Assembly (NCBI RefSeq): GCF_051414115.1
Contig: NZ_JBLKNZ010000001.1
Span: 496,001-560,000, forward strand
Direction of reading: 5' to 3'
From: Halovenus marina
Lineage (GTDB): Archaea > Halobacteriota > Halobacteria > Halobacteriales > Haloarculaceae
Length of the DNA stretch: 64,000 nt
Positions 51,221 to 59,916 of the stretch are shown here, in pieces (position 1 is the stretch's first letter; every line of letters begins with the position of its first letter). The notes beneath the pieces were generated by a model, which saw only the letters and a program-made list of their open reading frames with translations, was not told the DNA's origin and searched no databases. The translations under genes and the position numbers were made by a program.

Positions 51221-53268
51221 TTCCGGTACAGACAACGGTCGCGCTCGCCGTGGACGTGTTCGCCCAACTCGTCGGTCTCGCCGTTCTCGCGGGCGTGCTC
51301 GCTGCGGTCGCAGCCCTGGCCGTTCGCTGGTACGCCCGCGAACCGGTCCCGACCGCACTCGCCTTGCTCGTCGGACTGAGCGGCGTCGCCATCTATCTCA
51401 ACACCACGACGGTGCTGGAACAGGTCATCGCTGGGGAGACCGTACTGAGCGAGGAACTCGAAGTCGCGCTGTTCAACAGCAGCGCCTTCGTCGCTGGGAC
51501 CGGCGGCGCGCTCGCTGGTCGGCGCGTCGGGGACCGCTTCGCGCGCGATGTCGTGTTGAACGACTCGACAACGCGCGCCGACAGCGAACTCGGACAGTTC
51601 GTCAGACACGTCGGCCGCGTCATCACGGTCACCGTCCCCGAGGAGATAGACGACGTGGTCGGCTACGACCCGGTTCCCGAGCAGACCAAGGAATCGCTCG
51701 CGGGCGAGTCCTTCGTCTTCCCGCGAAATCTCACCAGGGCGGAGCTGCGCGAGCGACTTATCGACCGACTCAAGAGTGACTACGCGGTCGGAACTGTCGA
51801 CGTCGAACTCGCTGAAGACGGAACGGTGGCGTATCTGGCGGTCGGGAGCCGTCCGGCGGGAATCGGTCCGACGCTGCCGCCTGCGACGAACGCCGTTGCA
51901 GTCCGCGCAGACCCGGCGTTTGCCGCCAGCACGGGCGATCTGGTGCAGGTCTGGGAGACCGACCCGATGCGCCGCGTGCTCACCGGCGAGTTGCGCGGGG
52001 TCGCTGGCGACGTCGTGACACTTGCAATCGACTCCGGCGACACCCCGAAGGTCGACCCCAGACGCGAGTATCGGCTGGTGACGCTCCCCGTCGACGACCG
52101 ACCAGAGCGGGAGTTTGCCGCGCTGTTGCGAAGCGTCGACCAGACGTTCTCGACTGCCACCGTCGAGGCAGGAAGTCCGCTTCATGGCCTCCCCGTCGGC
52201 GCGCTTTCGCTGCTCGTCGTCGCCGTCGAACCGGACGACGGCGACTCGGTGGTGTTGCCCGAACGGACCTACCTACTCGCCCCCGGCGACACCATCGCGG
52301 CGATCGGACTGCCCGAGGCGCTCCGCCGACTCGAAGCGGCGGCCGAACCGCTCGATCCGGGGGTACTCGAATCTGTCGCATCGCACGAGACCGAACAGTC
52401 TCGTCCGGAGACGCCCGAAACGAAACCGCCAGCAGCCACCGGATCGGCCGCAACGGACGACCACGAAGGACCCGTGGAGCGCACAGATGCGGCAGTCGAC
52501 ACCGGGGACGAACCGGCGGAGGCGCTGGGCAGGTCGGACGAACCGGTTCAGCCATCGGCCGACAGCGGATCTGAGGACTCCTCTGATCCGCCGATTGCGG
52601 GGCAGGCCGACGCGTCCACGTTCAGCGAACTCAAGGTCGAACTCGAATCGAGCGAGCCAGCCTTCGACTCCGAACTGGACGAGTCGGCTGAGCACTCCGA
52701 GAGCGACGACTTCGAGGGGAGCGAGCCAGCGGACGACGACGACCGCTCAGACCGCACCGAAGCAGAGGCCGACAGGACTGACGACGACTCCGACATGTTC
52801 GACGACGACCTGTCGGGGATCGATCTCGAAGACGGAGCGGAATCAGACGAGCGTCCCCGTGACGACCTTTCCGCGCTCGATATTGACGATGATGCTGATG
52901 ACGGTTCCGAACTGCGCCTCGACGACGATGACCTCTCTGGACTCGACCTCGGCGACGAGGACGAGATGGGGGGTGGCGAGGACGAGACTGAAGATGACGA
53001 GACAGGAGTGGAGGAAGACGACGAGGCTGAAGACGACGAGACTGAAGGTGGCGAGGACGGCGAGACAGGAAGCGACGAGGACGACACCGACGACGAGGAG
53101 GGGGGCGACAGTGACGAGGAAGGTGACGGCAGTGACGACAGTGACGACGAGAGTGGCGGAGGCGGTTCGACGTTCGCACAACTCAAAGAGGAGTTCGAGT
53201 CCGGCGACGCCGACTGGGAGGACGACATCTCCGACAGTCCGGGCGGGGATATGCGCCTCGACGAGTGA
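51217..53268 (+). CDS. TrkA-C-type membrane protein II with highly acidic tail
   Basis: This 683-residue protein pairs with the previous gene by a 4-base overlap. Residues 1-110 hold three helices (VFAQLVGLAVLAGVLAAVAA, PTALALLVGLSGVAIYLNTT and the FVAGTGGALAGRRVG region); about 115-385 are RCK_C-like modules (GLPVGALSLLVVAVEPDDGD, LAPGDTIAAIGLP). From about 390 the sequence is low-complexity, dominated by Asp/Glu from 480 to 645 with few other residues. Two copies of a motif ([A/G]STF[S/A][E/Q]LK[V/E]E[L/F]ES) flank this tail, near residues 466 and 650. The tail may be a phase-separating or partner-binding region. Confidence 0.78.
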   Translation: MIPVQTTVALAVDVFAQLVGLAVLAGVLAAVAALAVRWYAREPVPTALALLVGLSGVAIYLNTTTVLEQVIAGETVLSEELEVALFNSSAFVAGTGGALAGRRVGDRFARDVVLNDSTTRADSELGQFVRHVGRVITVTVPEEIDDVVGYDPVPEQTKESLAGESFVFPRNLTRAELRERLIDRLKSDYAVGTVDVELAEDGTVAYLAVGSRPAGIGPTLPPATNAVAVRADPAFAASTGDLVQVWETDPMRRVLTGELRGVAGDVVTLAIDSGDTPKVDPRREYRLVTLPVDDRPEREFAALLRSVDQTFSTATVEAGSPLHGLPVGALSLLVVAVEPDDGDSVVLPERTYLLAPGDTIAAIGLPEALRRLEAAAEPLDPGVLESVASHETEQSRPETPETKPPAATGSAATDDHEGPVERTDAAVDTGDEPAEALGRSDEPVQPSADSGSEDSSDPPIAGQADASTFSELKVELESSEPAFDSELDESAEHSESDDFEGSEPADDDDRSDRTEAEADRTDDDSDMFDDDLSGIDLEDGAESDERPRDDLSALDIDDDADDGSELRLDDDDLSGLDLGDEDEMGGGEDETEDDETGVEEDDEAEDDETEGGEDGETGSDEDDTDDEEGGDSDEEGDGSDDSDDESGGGGSTFAQLKEEFESGDADWEDDISDSPGGDMRLDE

Positions 53269-53340
53269 CACCCCGAGTCCAAACGAGCACGTGAGCGCCG
53301 TTGCTCGAACAGTTAAGATGGCCGCGGTCACACTGCCGGT

Positions 53341-55290
53341 ATGGGTAGGGAATCACCGATTGCGGTGTATCATATTTCAGACGACGAGACCGTCGCGTTC
53401 GCTGGGGCCGAACTGGAGTCGTATCTCACCGAGATGACTGGCAGGTCCGTCTCGGTCACCGAGCGGTCTGCATACACGCCAGCGGATGGCGGACTCTGGC
53501 TCGGGACGGGGATAAAATTTCCAGATATCGACCTTCCGAACGTCGAAACCGAGCGACTCGACGACGCCATCCACGTCGATATCGAGGGGGCCGAGGGCGT
53601 CATCGCGGGCGTCAACCCGCGGAGTGTCCTGCTCGCGACCTATCGGTACCTCCGGGAACTTGGCTGTCGGTGGGTTCGACCCGGCGACGACGGGGAGATA
53701 ATCCCCGAACTCGACTCGCTCCCGACCGTTTCCGTGGCAGAGACACCCTCGTATCGCCATCGCGGAATTACCATCGAGGGTGCGGTGAGCGTCGAGCACG
53801 TCACAGACATCGTCGACTGGGCGCCGAAGGTGGGATACAACGCTTACTTCATCCAGTTTTTCGACGGCTATCCGTTCTTCCGGCGCTGGTATCGCCACGA
53901 GAAAAATCCCGAACGCGACGCCGAGGCGTTCTCCGAAGAGCGCGCCAGGGAGTGCTACGAGCGCTGTGTCACGGAAATCGAGCGGTGCGGACTCGTCTAT
54001 CACGAGGTCGGTCACGGCTGGACCGCCCGGGCGCTCGATATGCCCGTCCGCGGCTGGGAGACGGAGGATGTCGACGTGCCCGACGCAAAGCGCGAGTACC
54101 TCGCTGAAATCGACGGCGAGCGGACGGTCTACGAGGATATCCCGATCAACACCGAACTGTGCTACTCGAACCCGGAGGCACGACAGCTGGTCGTCGATGC
54201 AGTCGCGGACTACGCCGAGGAGACCCCTGCGATCGACATTCTGCACTTCTGGGCCTCGGACGCCCACAACAACCACTGTGAGTGCGCGGACTGTCAGGGG
54301 ACGCGTCCTGCAGATTTCTACGTGCAGATGTGCAACGAACTCGACGCGGAACTGGCGGCCCGGGGCGTGGACACCCGCATCGCCTTTCTCATCTACACGG
54401 ATCTGCTCTGGCCGCCCGAGCGGGAACGCTTCGAGACGCCCGAGCGGTTCAGCCTCATGTTCGCGCCGATCACTCGCTCGTACGCGTCCGGCTACGCCGA
54501 CCTCGGTGAGATACCGGAGTTGCCGCCCTACGAGCGCAACGAACTCGACTTTCCAGCGTCACTCGAAGAGAACGTCGGCTTCCTCCGGGCGTGGCAGGAC
54601 GTGTTCGACGGCGACAGCTTCGACTTCGACTACCATCTCATGTTGAGTCACTACCACGACCCCGGAACCATGCAGGTCGGGAAGATCCTCGCCGACGACA
54701 TGCGGGACCTGGACGTGCTCAGTCTCGATGGAAACGTGAGCTGTCAGGTGCAACGCGCCTTCTTCCCGACTGGCTTCCCGATGACCGCGATGGCCGCACG
54801 GCTCTGGGATCGGGACCGACCGTTGGACGACATTTTCGACGAGCATCTGGCTGCGGAGTTCGGCGACGACGCCGCCGAGGTACGTGCGTATCTGGAGCGG
54901 CTTTCGGATGCGTTCGACCCGCTGTATTCGAGCGACGCGGGCATGCTACAGGACGGTGACCTCGACTTCGACGACGAGGCGGTCGCCACACTCGAATCCG
55001 TCCCCGATATCGTCGAGGCGTTCACACCGAGGATCGAGGACAACATCGAACAGCAGACGGGTACGCACAAACAGTCCTGGGTGTATCTCAAAGAGCACGC
55101 GGGGATCTGTGCGACGCTCGGCTCGGCACTGGCCGCGCTCGGGCGAGGCGAGGAGGCGCGCGCTCGGGACAGCTGGCAGTCAGTCCGCTCGCTGGTCCTG
55201 AACCGTGAGGAGACACTTCATCCCGTCCTCGACGTGTTTACCTTCGTTCGGGTGTTCGACGCGCTGTTCGGCGTCGACGACACGGTATAG
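53341..55290 (+). CDS. DUF4838 glycosidase-like protein
   Basis: This 649-residue protein has the N-terminal domain of alpha-glucuronidase-like enzymes (VYHISDDETVAFAGAELESYLTEMTG, DAIHVDIEGAEGVIAGVNPRSVLLATYRYLRELG with RWVRPGDDG) followed by a TIM-barrel-like DUF4838 region (VGYNAYFIQFFDGYPFFRRWY, ILHFWASDAHNNHCECADCQ, ARGVDTRIAFLIYTDLLWPP). DUF4838 proteins are linked to glycan degradation, usually with signal peptides; none is visible here, so this one is cytoplasmic. The reaction is unknown. The gene stands alone. Confidence 0.75.
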   Translation: MGRESPIAVYHISDDETVAFAGAELESYLTEMTGRSVSVTERSAYTPADGGLWLGTGIKFPDIDLPNVETERLDDAIHVDIEGAEGVIAGVNPRSVLLATYRYLRELGCRWVRPGDDGEIIPELDSLPTVSVAETPSYRHRGITIEGAVSVEHVTDIVDWAPKVGYNAYFIQFFDGYPFFRRWYRHEKNPERDAEAFSEERARECYERCVTEIERCGLVYHEVGHGWTARALDMPVRGWETEDVDVPDAKREYLAEIDGERTVYEDIPINTELCYSNPEARQLVVDAVADYAEETPAIDILHFWASDAHNNHCECADCQGTRPADFYVQMCNELDAELAARGVDTRIAFLIYTDLLWPPERERFETPERFSLMFAPITRSYASGYADLGEIPELPPYERNELDFPASLEENVGFLRAWQDVFDGDSFDFDYHLMLSHYHDPGTMQVGKILADDMRDLDVLSLDGNVSCQVQRAFFPTGFPMTAMAARLWDRDRPLDDIFDEHLAAEFGDDAAEVRAYLERLSDAFDPLYSSDAGMLQDGDLDFDDEAVATLESVPDIVEAFTPRIEDNIEQQTGTHKQSWVYLKEHAGICATLGSALAALGRGEEARARDSWQSVRSLVLNREETLHPVLDVFTFVRVFDALFGVDDTV

Positions 55291-55320
55291 CCGCTGTTCA
55301 ACGTCGACGACACAGTGTGC
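55261..55320 (+). repeat. 30-base tandem duplication over a stop codon
   Basis: Bases 55261-55290 and 55291-55320 match in 24 of 30 positions, the shared core being GTCGACGACACxGT. The first copy contains the TAG of the DUF4838 gene. Reading through gives PLFNVDDTV after LFGVDDTV. The second copy lies outside the gene. Confidence 0.6.
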
Positions 55321-55383
55321 TCTCTCTCGATTGCGAGATATAATCGGTCAGTCGATCCCCCGGATCGAGCCACGGCTGTTCGC

Positions 55384-55617
55384 TCAATTCGGCTTCTGGA
55401 TGTAGATGATCGCATACGCGAGCGTTCCGATCGCCATCGCAGCGACTCCCCAGATAGCGATCAGCGGCGGAGCGTCGTGCGGTCCGAAGACTGCGTCCAG
55501 TCCGAATGCGGCCGTCAGCAGGATGGCCCCGAGGATCACCACCTGCAGTGACACCGAGTGTGAAATGACGCCGAGAATTCCCCCGCTTTGCCCGTTCGCT
55601 TCAGTACTTGCGGCCAT
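55384..55617 (-). CDS. Small two-helix membrane protein
   Basis: This 77-residue protein has helices SLQVVILGAILLTAAFGLDAVFG and LIAIWGVAAMAIGTLAYAIIYI with a Ser/Gly-rich N-terminus. Proteins of this kind are common in haloarchaea with no assigned role. It is convergent with the DUF4838 gene. Confidence 0.6.
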   Translation of the reverse strand: MAASTEANGQSGGILGVISHSVSLQVVILGAILLTAAFGLDAVFGPHDAPPLIAIWGVAAMAIGTLAYAIIYIQKPN

Positions 55618-55728
55618 ATTCCTGTCAGAACACCAGACACGGATAAAGCTTCCGGGATTTCCGCTGTGACGGACGTCGTTTCAACTCCGTATGGTTTTTG
55701 ACTGCCGCGCCCCAATCGCTCTCACTGA

Positions 55729-56721
55729 ATGATCTCGAAAGGCTGTGAACAGTGTGCGAACGGCGGCAAGATGGTACTCTTTGTCTACGGCTACTGTGAC
55801 CAGCGCGATTGTTTTTACTGCCCGCTCGGCGAGAACCGCAAGAACGTCACCGACGTGTACGCAAACGAGCGTCGGGTCGAATCTGACCAGGATATTCTCG
55901 ACGAGGCGCGACGGATGGACGCACTTGGGACGTCGATCACTGGCGGGGAGCCACAGGAAGTGCTCGACCGAACCTGTCGGTATCTGGATCTGTTGAAGAC
56001 GGAGTTTGGCCCAGACCATCACACGCACCTGTACACCGGCATCACCGGCGGGCGCGAGAACATGCGCCGCCTCGCCGAGGCCGGACTCGACGAGATTCGG
56101 TTTCACCCGCCGCTGGAGCAGTGGGGTGATCTGCACGGCACCGAGTGGGAGGACATCCTCTACATCGCTCGCGAGGAAGGACTCACGCCAGCCTTCGAGA
56201 TTCCGGGCATTCGCGCGGAACCGGAGTTTCTCGACTTCCTCGACGAGGGGGCCGCGGATTTCTGTAACATCAACGAGTTCGAGATGAGTCAGGGCAACTT
56301 CCGACGGATGCAGGAGGAGGGCTTCGAGCGAAAGGAGGGACACATGAGCGCAGTCGAGGGCAGCCACGAGATACTCGACGTGATGGGTGACCACGAGCAG
56401 GTGTACTTCTGTACCTCCGTGTTCAAAGACGCCGCCCAGCACCGGAATCGGCTCAAGCGGATGGCCAGAAACGTTCGCCGCCCCTTCGACGAAGTGACCG
56501 ACGACGGGACGCTGGTGTACGGCAAGACCTGGATCGACGCCGACCGACTCGACGAACTCGGAGTTCCATCCGAGTATTACACGGTCAAGGACGACCACGT
56601 CGAACTAGCGTGGTGGCTCCTCGAAGAGATGCTCGACGAAGCAGACCTCTCCGAGGGGGAAATCGTCGAACAGTACCCGACCGTCGACGGGAGAGTCGTC
56701 GAACGGACCCCGCTCGCCTGA
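55729..56721 (+). CDS. Radical SAM protein (COG2108-like)
   Basis: This 330-residue enzyme-like protein has a cysteine cluster C23-D-Q-R-D-C28-F-Y-C31 in VYGYCDQRDCFYCPLGENR. That is C-x4-C-x2-C, not the standard C-x3-C-x2-C. A second pair CEQC occurs at residues 6-9. SITGGEPQEVL, GLDEIRFHPPLEQW and FEIPGI fit the radical SAM barrel. The reaction is unknown; the group is related to pyruvate formate-lyase activating enzymes. It stands alone between two membrane-protein genes. Confidence 0.8.
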   Translation: MISKGCEQCANGGKMVLFVYGYCDQRDCFYCPLGENRKNVTDVYANERRVESDQDILDEARRMDALGTSITGGEPQEVLDRTCRYLDLLKTEFGPDHHTHLYTGITGGRENMRRLAEAGLDEIRFHPPLEQWGDLHGTEWEDILYIAREEGLTPAFEIPGIRAEPEFLDFLDEGAADFCNINEFEMSQGNFRRMQEEGFERKEGHMSAVEGSHEILDVMGDHEQVYFCTSVFKDAAQHRNRLKRMARNVRRPFDEVTDDGTLVYGKTWIDADRLDELGVPSEYYTVKDDHVELAWWLLEEMLDEADLSEGEIVEQYPTVDGRVVERTPLA

Positions 56722-56785
56722 ACGCACCGGTCGAACGAACACATATAAGCCATGCGAACACACCAGTCAAACAACCGTCACTCAC

Positions 56786-57310
56786 ATGACTCTCCTCACC
56801 CTCACACGCGTGCTCGCACATCCTGCGACGACCAACGGATTCGATATCGACATCGATATCGCAACCGGACTGGGCGGCGGTGCCGTTGGGTCCTTCCTCA
56901 CCACCTTTCTCGTCGGTGCGATTCTGATCGCCATCGCACCCGCGTACGTGGAGCGGATGCTCGACGAAATCAGTGAAGAGCCAGTCGAGTCGTTCGCGTA
57001 CGGCATCGCGGCCCTGCTCGGACTCGTTGTGCTGACGATCGCCCTCGTCCTGACGATTCTGGGAATCCTGCTGGTCATTCCGCTAATCGTCCTCGCAGTC
57101 GTGGTGTGGGCAATCGGGTCGGTCATCGCCTTTCTCGCGATCGGAGAGCGCCTCCTCGACGCGGATAGCGCCGACGACTGGCTGAAACCGCTCGCCGTCG
57201 GCGCGGCGATAAACGGAGGGCTCGCTCTGACCGGCATCGGCGGTCTCGTCTCCTTCTGTATCGGGGCCGCCGGGTTCGGTGTGATACTTCGCGACCGGCT
57301 GAGCGGGTGA
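56786..57310 (+). CDS. Multi-span membrane protein of unknown function
   Basis: This 174-residue protein has about four helices (GSFLTTFLVGAILIAIAPAYV, YGIAALLGLVVLTIALVLTILGILLVIPLIVLAVV as a double span, and two in the C-terminal AAINGGLALTGIGGLVSFCIGAAG). The N-terminal DIDIDIATGLGGG may be outside. Its stop is followed 38 bases later by the I9-like gene. The helix pattern resembles domains found next to bactofilin-type proteins, but I cannot assign a family. Confidence 0.6.
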   Translation: MTLLTLTRVLAHPATTNGFDIDIDIATGLGGGAVGSFLTTFLVGAILIAIAPAYVERMLDEISEEPVESFAYGIAALLGLVVLTIALVLTILGILLVIPLIVLAVVVWAIGSVIAFLAIGERLLDADSADDWLKPLAVGAAINGGLALTGIGGLVSFCIGAAGFGVILRDRLSG

Positions 57311-57348
57311 CCCCTGGGATGGTCTATCTCTCCCACCCCGTTCGTCGC

Positions 57349-57600
57349 ATGTCCACCGACCCATTCGAAGACGAGGACGCTACACTGGTTCTCTCCTGTG
57401 ACTCCGCGGCTGATCTGAACGCGGTCAGCGACGCCGTCGAACGGTCCGGTGGCACCGTCGACGCGCGCCTGCAGTACCATACACTCCGCATTCAGATCCC
57501 CGAGCGAGCGGTCTCAGAGCTCACCGAAATCGATGGACTCGAATCGATCGAGACGGACAATACAGTCGGCATCGGCGGCGACGCGGGCGAGGATGTCTGA
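57349..57600 (+). CDS. Stand-alone I9-like propeptide domain
   Basis: This 83-residue protein reads as a subtilisin-propeptide (inhibitor I9) fold: an opening strand TLVLSCDSAADLNAVSDAVE with helix, the GGTVDARLQYHTLRIQIPERAV hairpin, then the second helix and last strand TEIDGLESIETDNTVGIG. No protease domain is attached. Free I9 domains inhibit or chaperone subtilases in trans. The ATG at 57349 is taken; upstream in-frame starts exist at 57319 (ATG) and 57307 (GTG). Confidence 0.55.
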   Translation: MSTDPFEDEDATLVLSCDSAADLNAVSDAVERSGGTVDARLQYHTLRIQIPERAVSELTEIDGLESIETDNTVGIGGDAGEDV

Positions 57601-57620
57601 GTCAGGGAGTGCAGAATCCC

Positions 57621-59258
57621 CTACAGCGGGCCGAAGACGATGAGTACGACCAGCCCAATCACCGTGAGCAGACCGCCAGCGACGAGTCCGCCGAGGCGAA
57701 TGAACCCGCGGATAGACTCATCGGATGTCTGCAGTTCCTTGAGTCCGACCCACGGACTTATCCCGCGGAGATACCAGCCCTCGACGGTGACCGATTCGCC
57801 GATGAGTTCCGGCACCCGGCGGATCGAAAAGAGCAGATTCCCGAGGAAGGGGAACCAGCTTTCGTATTTGAGAAACATCAGGCCGGTGGAGTCCTTGAAC
57901 ATCAGGTCTTCGGAGAAGCGATAGCCTGCCGTCCCGCGGCCGATCAGTTTCCCGTCGAGTCGTGCGATGGAGGCGTTGACCGGCGATGCATACGGATCTG
58001 CGAGCAACTCGATGACGGTCGTCTCCTCGGGCGTTCCTGGGGGGTACTTGTACAGCGTCCGGACGATGGATCCGAGGCCGACGATGACCAGCCAGCCACC
58101 GACGAAGGCGGCGAGCGAGAACGTGATGGCCTCGGTGTACACGCCCGTCAGATACGCGAGCGGAAAGCCAACCGCTGCGACGGCCGGAAGCACGAGGACG
58201 GCCATATCGCGGAGAAACTCTGCATACATCCGACGGCGGTCGACGGGGAACCGGTCGAGAATGTCGTCGAAATCGAACCGCTGTGCCCCCTGTACCTGCG
58301 AGAGCGTCCTGACGCGCTTGCCAGTCAGCGGGTGTGTGGAGTTGAGTTCGAGCAGTTTCGCCCACGGGTTCTTCAGGTCGAACAGAAAGGCGCGCAACAG
58401 GAGGTCCGGGTCGTCGTTCTGGGTCGCGTTGTGGTACATCATCCCGTCGTTCTTGCTCGAATCGACGTTCATGATGCCGATATTTCGCGTCGCCTTCGAG
58501 AGTTCGGGGTTGTCCTCGCTCATCACGATGCCGTAGGCAATCTTGACGAGCGCCGAGGAAATCTGGTCGGGGTGGGTGTACTCGGCGGCGAAGCGGTCGG
58601 CAGCGTACTCCCGGACGCGACTGAGGTACAGCACCATGTACTCACCAACGAACCAGAGTACGTACGAGAGGACGGCCACCCCGAACAGAATCTTGTTCGC
58701 CTGATTGTCCTTATTCGAGCCGCTGTGAGCGCCGAATCGCCAGGAGTGGATGGCGACCAGATACAGGATCTGGACGATGGTGTTCGCGACCGTCATGATG
58801 ATGAAATCCCGACTCGTGATGTGGCCGAGTTCGTGTGCGACGACGCTCGCCGTCTCCCCGTCGTCGAGAAACTCGAAACACCCCTCCGTGAGGACGATGC
58901 GGCCGTTGAACCGCGCCGTCCCGTAGGTGAATGCGTTCGGATTGCTGTCCTCGATGTAGCCCAGTTTGGGCGTGTCGTAGCCGTACTCGTCGGTAACCGT
59001 CTCGATGACGGCGGCCGACTGTGGGCTTCGCTCGCGCAACTCTTCGAGTGATATCCACTCCATGCCGTACAGCCACTGGTAGATGAAGTCGTTTATCGTC
59101 GGAGTGACGAGCAACAGGAGCAGATTCAGGACGACGACCACCGCGATCGCGAGGCCGACGTTGATGTACCCGACTGCCACCATCACCCCGAGGACGACGA
59201 CGAACAGAAACGACGAGAGCACCGACAGCGTCAGCAGCGTTGCGAATGCACGTCGCAT
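57621..59258 (-). CDS. M48 (HtpX-like) zinc metalloprotease, membrane bound
   Basis: This 545-residue protein has two N-terminal helices (about 8-50), the zinc motif HELGH at residues 142-146 in VVAHELGHITSRDF, the third ligand region YLSRVREYAADRFAAEYTHPDQISSAL, further helices, and an extra C-terminal part (about 380-545) with a soluble module (KYPPGTPEETTVIELLADPYASPVNASIARLDGKLIG; VTVEGWYLRG) and final helix. HtpX proteases remove misfolded membrane proteins. The start at 59258 is set by the family N-terminus. It is convergent with the I9-like gene. Confidence 0.9.
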   Translation of the reverse strand: MRRAFATLLTLSVLSSFLFVVVLGVMVAVGYINVGLAIAVVVVLNLLLLLVTPTINDFIYQWLYGMEWISLEELRERSPQSAAVIETVTDEYGYDTPKLGYIEDSNPNAFTYGTARFNGRIVLTEGCFEFLDDGETASVVAHELGHITSRDFIIMTVANTIVQILYLVAIHSWRFGAHSGSNKDNQANKILFGVAVLSYVLWFVGEYMVLYLSRVREYAADRFAAEYTHPDQISSALVKIAYGIVMSEDNPELSKATRNIGIMNVDSSKNDGMMYHNATQNDDPDLLLRAFLFDLKNPWAKLLELNSTHPLTGKRVRTLSQVQGAQRFDFDDILDRFPVDRRRMYAEFLRDMAVLVLPAVAAVGFPLAYLTGVYTEAITFSLAAFVGGWLVIVGLGSIVRTLYKYPPGTPEETTVIELLADPYASPVNASIARLDGKLIGRGTAGYRFSEDLMFKDSTGLMFLKYESWFPFLGNLLFSIRRVPELIGESVTVEGWYLRGISPWVGLKELQTSDESIRGFIRLGGLVAGGLLTVIGLVVLIVFGPL

Positions 59259-59352
59259 TAGTGTGGAGTGTGCCGGAATCGAATAAAAAACCTCGTGTTG
59301 GATCGAAGCACACGCTGGGTCAGTTCCAGCGAAGGATTGAGTGTATACGCTG

Positions 59353-59518
59353 GCGAAGCGTTCCCGAGTGCGATCGAAGTGCCTGGGCTTTTTGCTCACA
59401 CTTCTCACGTTGCGAGGGGTCACAGACCTCTCGAACGATACGAACGGGTCTGCAGCCGTGAGGGGTTTGTTCTTCGAGCGAAGTCCGCCGTGGAAAAAGG
59501 TAATATGGGATCGCCCGG
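59353..59518 (+). repeat. Degenerate copy of tRNA-Pro 3' end and flank (putative att remnant)
   Basis: This stretch aligns with 62338-62470. CGAGTGCGATCGAAGTG (59365-59381) matches 62350-62366 with one change; CCGCCG (59485), AAAAAG (59494) and GGGATCGCCCGG (59507-59518) match CCGCCG (62437), AAAAAG (62446) and GGGACCGCCCGG (62459-62470) with identical spacing. The last 12 bases of the latter are the 3' end of the tRNA-Pro gene. The rest of 59259-59541 has no gene. Confidence 0.5.
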
Positions 59519-59541
59519 TTTCCAAGTAAGAGGTTCACGCC

Positions 59542-59916
59542 ATGAGTGAGTACGATATTGCGCCGCCACCGACGAGACTCAGTAATAGCGTCCAGCTTCG
59601 ATTTGCATTCAGTAAGGACACGGGGACAGTAACGAAGTTCATGGTGCAATTGGAGTACTGGCTCGACGGCGACTGGCAGACGGTCGTTCGATACGATCAC
59701 GACCGAGACGCAGAAGGCGGACACGACGTTACAGAGGAAGGGCTTCACCGCGATCTTTACCGTGAAGGGGTGAAGTACCGGGTCGAGGAAGTTACCGGGC
59801 CGATTTCAGCGAACAAAGGCTTCGAGCTCGCCGAAGAAGATTTGAAGGAGAACGTCCAAGAGTACATACGGAGATTTGAACGATGGCTCGGAGTGAAAGA
59901 CAGGAGCAACCTGTGA
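59542..59916 (+). CDS. Small protein of unknown function, first gene of a coupled pair
   Basis: This 124-residue protein has a strand-rich N-terminal half (NSVQLRFAFSKDTGTVTKFM, VQLEYWLDGDWQTVVRYDHD) with GGHDVTEEGLHRDLYREGVKY, and a helical end (EDLKENVQEYIRRFERWLGV). It resembles small haloarchaeal proteins found in accessory regions (DUF7718-like), with no known function. A GTGA overlap (59913-59916) couples it to a 30-residue acidic protein. Gene pairs of this shape suggest a toxin-antitoxin or similar module, but no toxin fold is recognisable. Confidence 0.65.
   Translation: MSEYDIAPPPTRLSNSVQLRFAFSKDTGTVTKFMVQLEYWLDGDWQTVVRYDHDRDAEGGHDVTEEGLHRDLYREGVKYRVEEVTGPISANKGFELAEEDLKENVQEYIRRFERWLGVKDRSNL

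Noticed and set aside
50032..52185. Minus-strand open frame of 717 codons
   Set aside because: Mirror of the two TrkA-C-type genes, which have membrane helices and domain patterns and overlap each other by ATGA; the minus frame is low-complexity.
57349..57600. KEOPS subunit Pcc1
   Set aside because: Size is right but the strand/helix order and the missing Pcc1 motifs fit an I9-type propeptide better.
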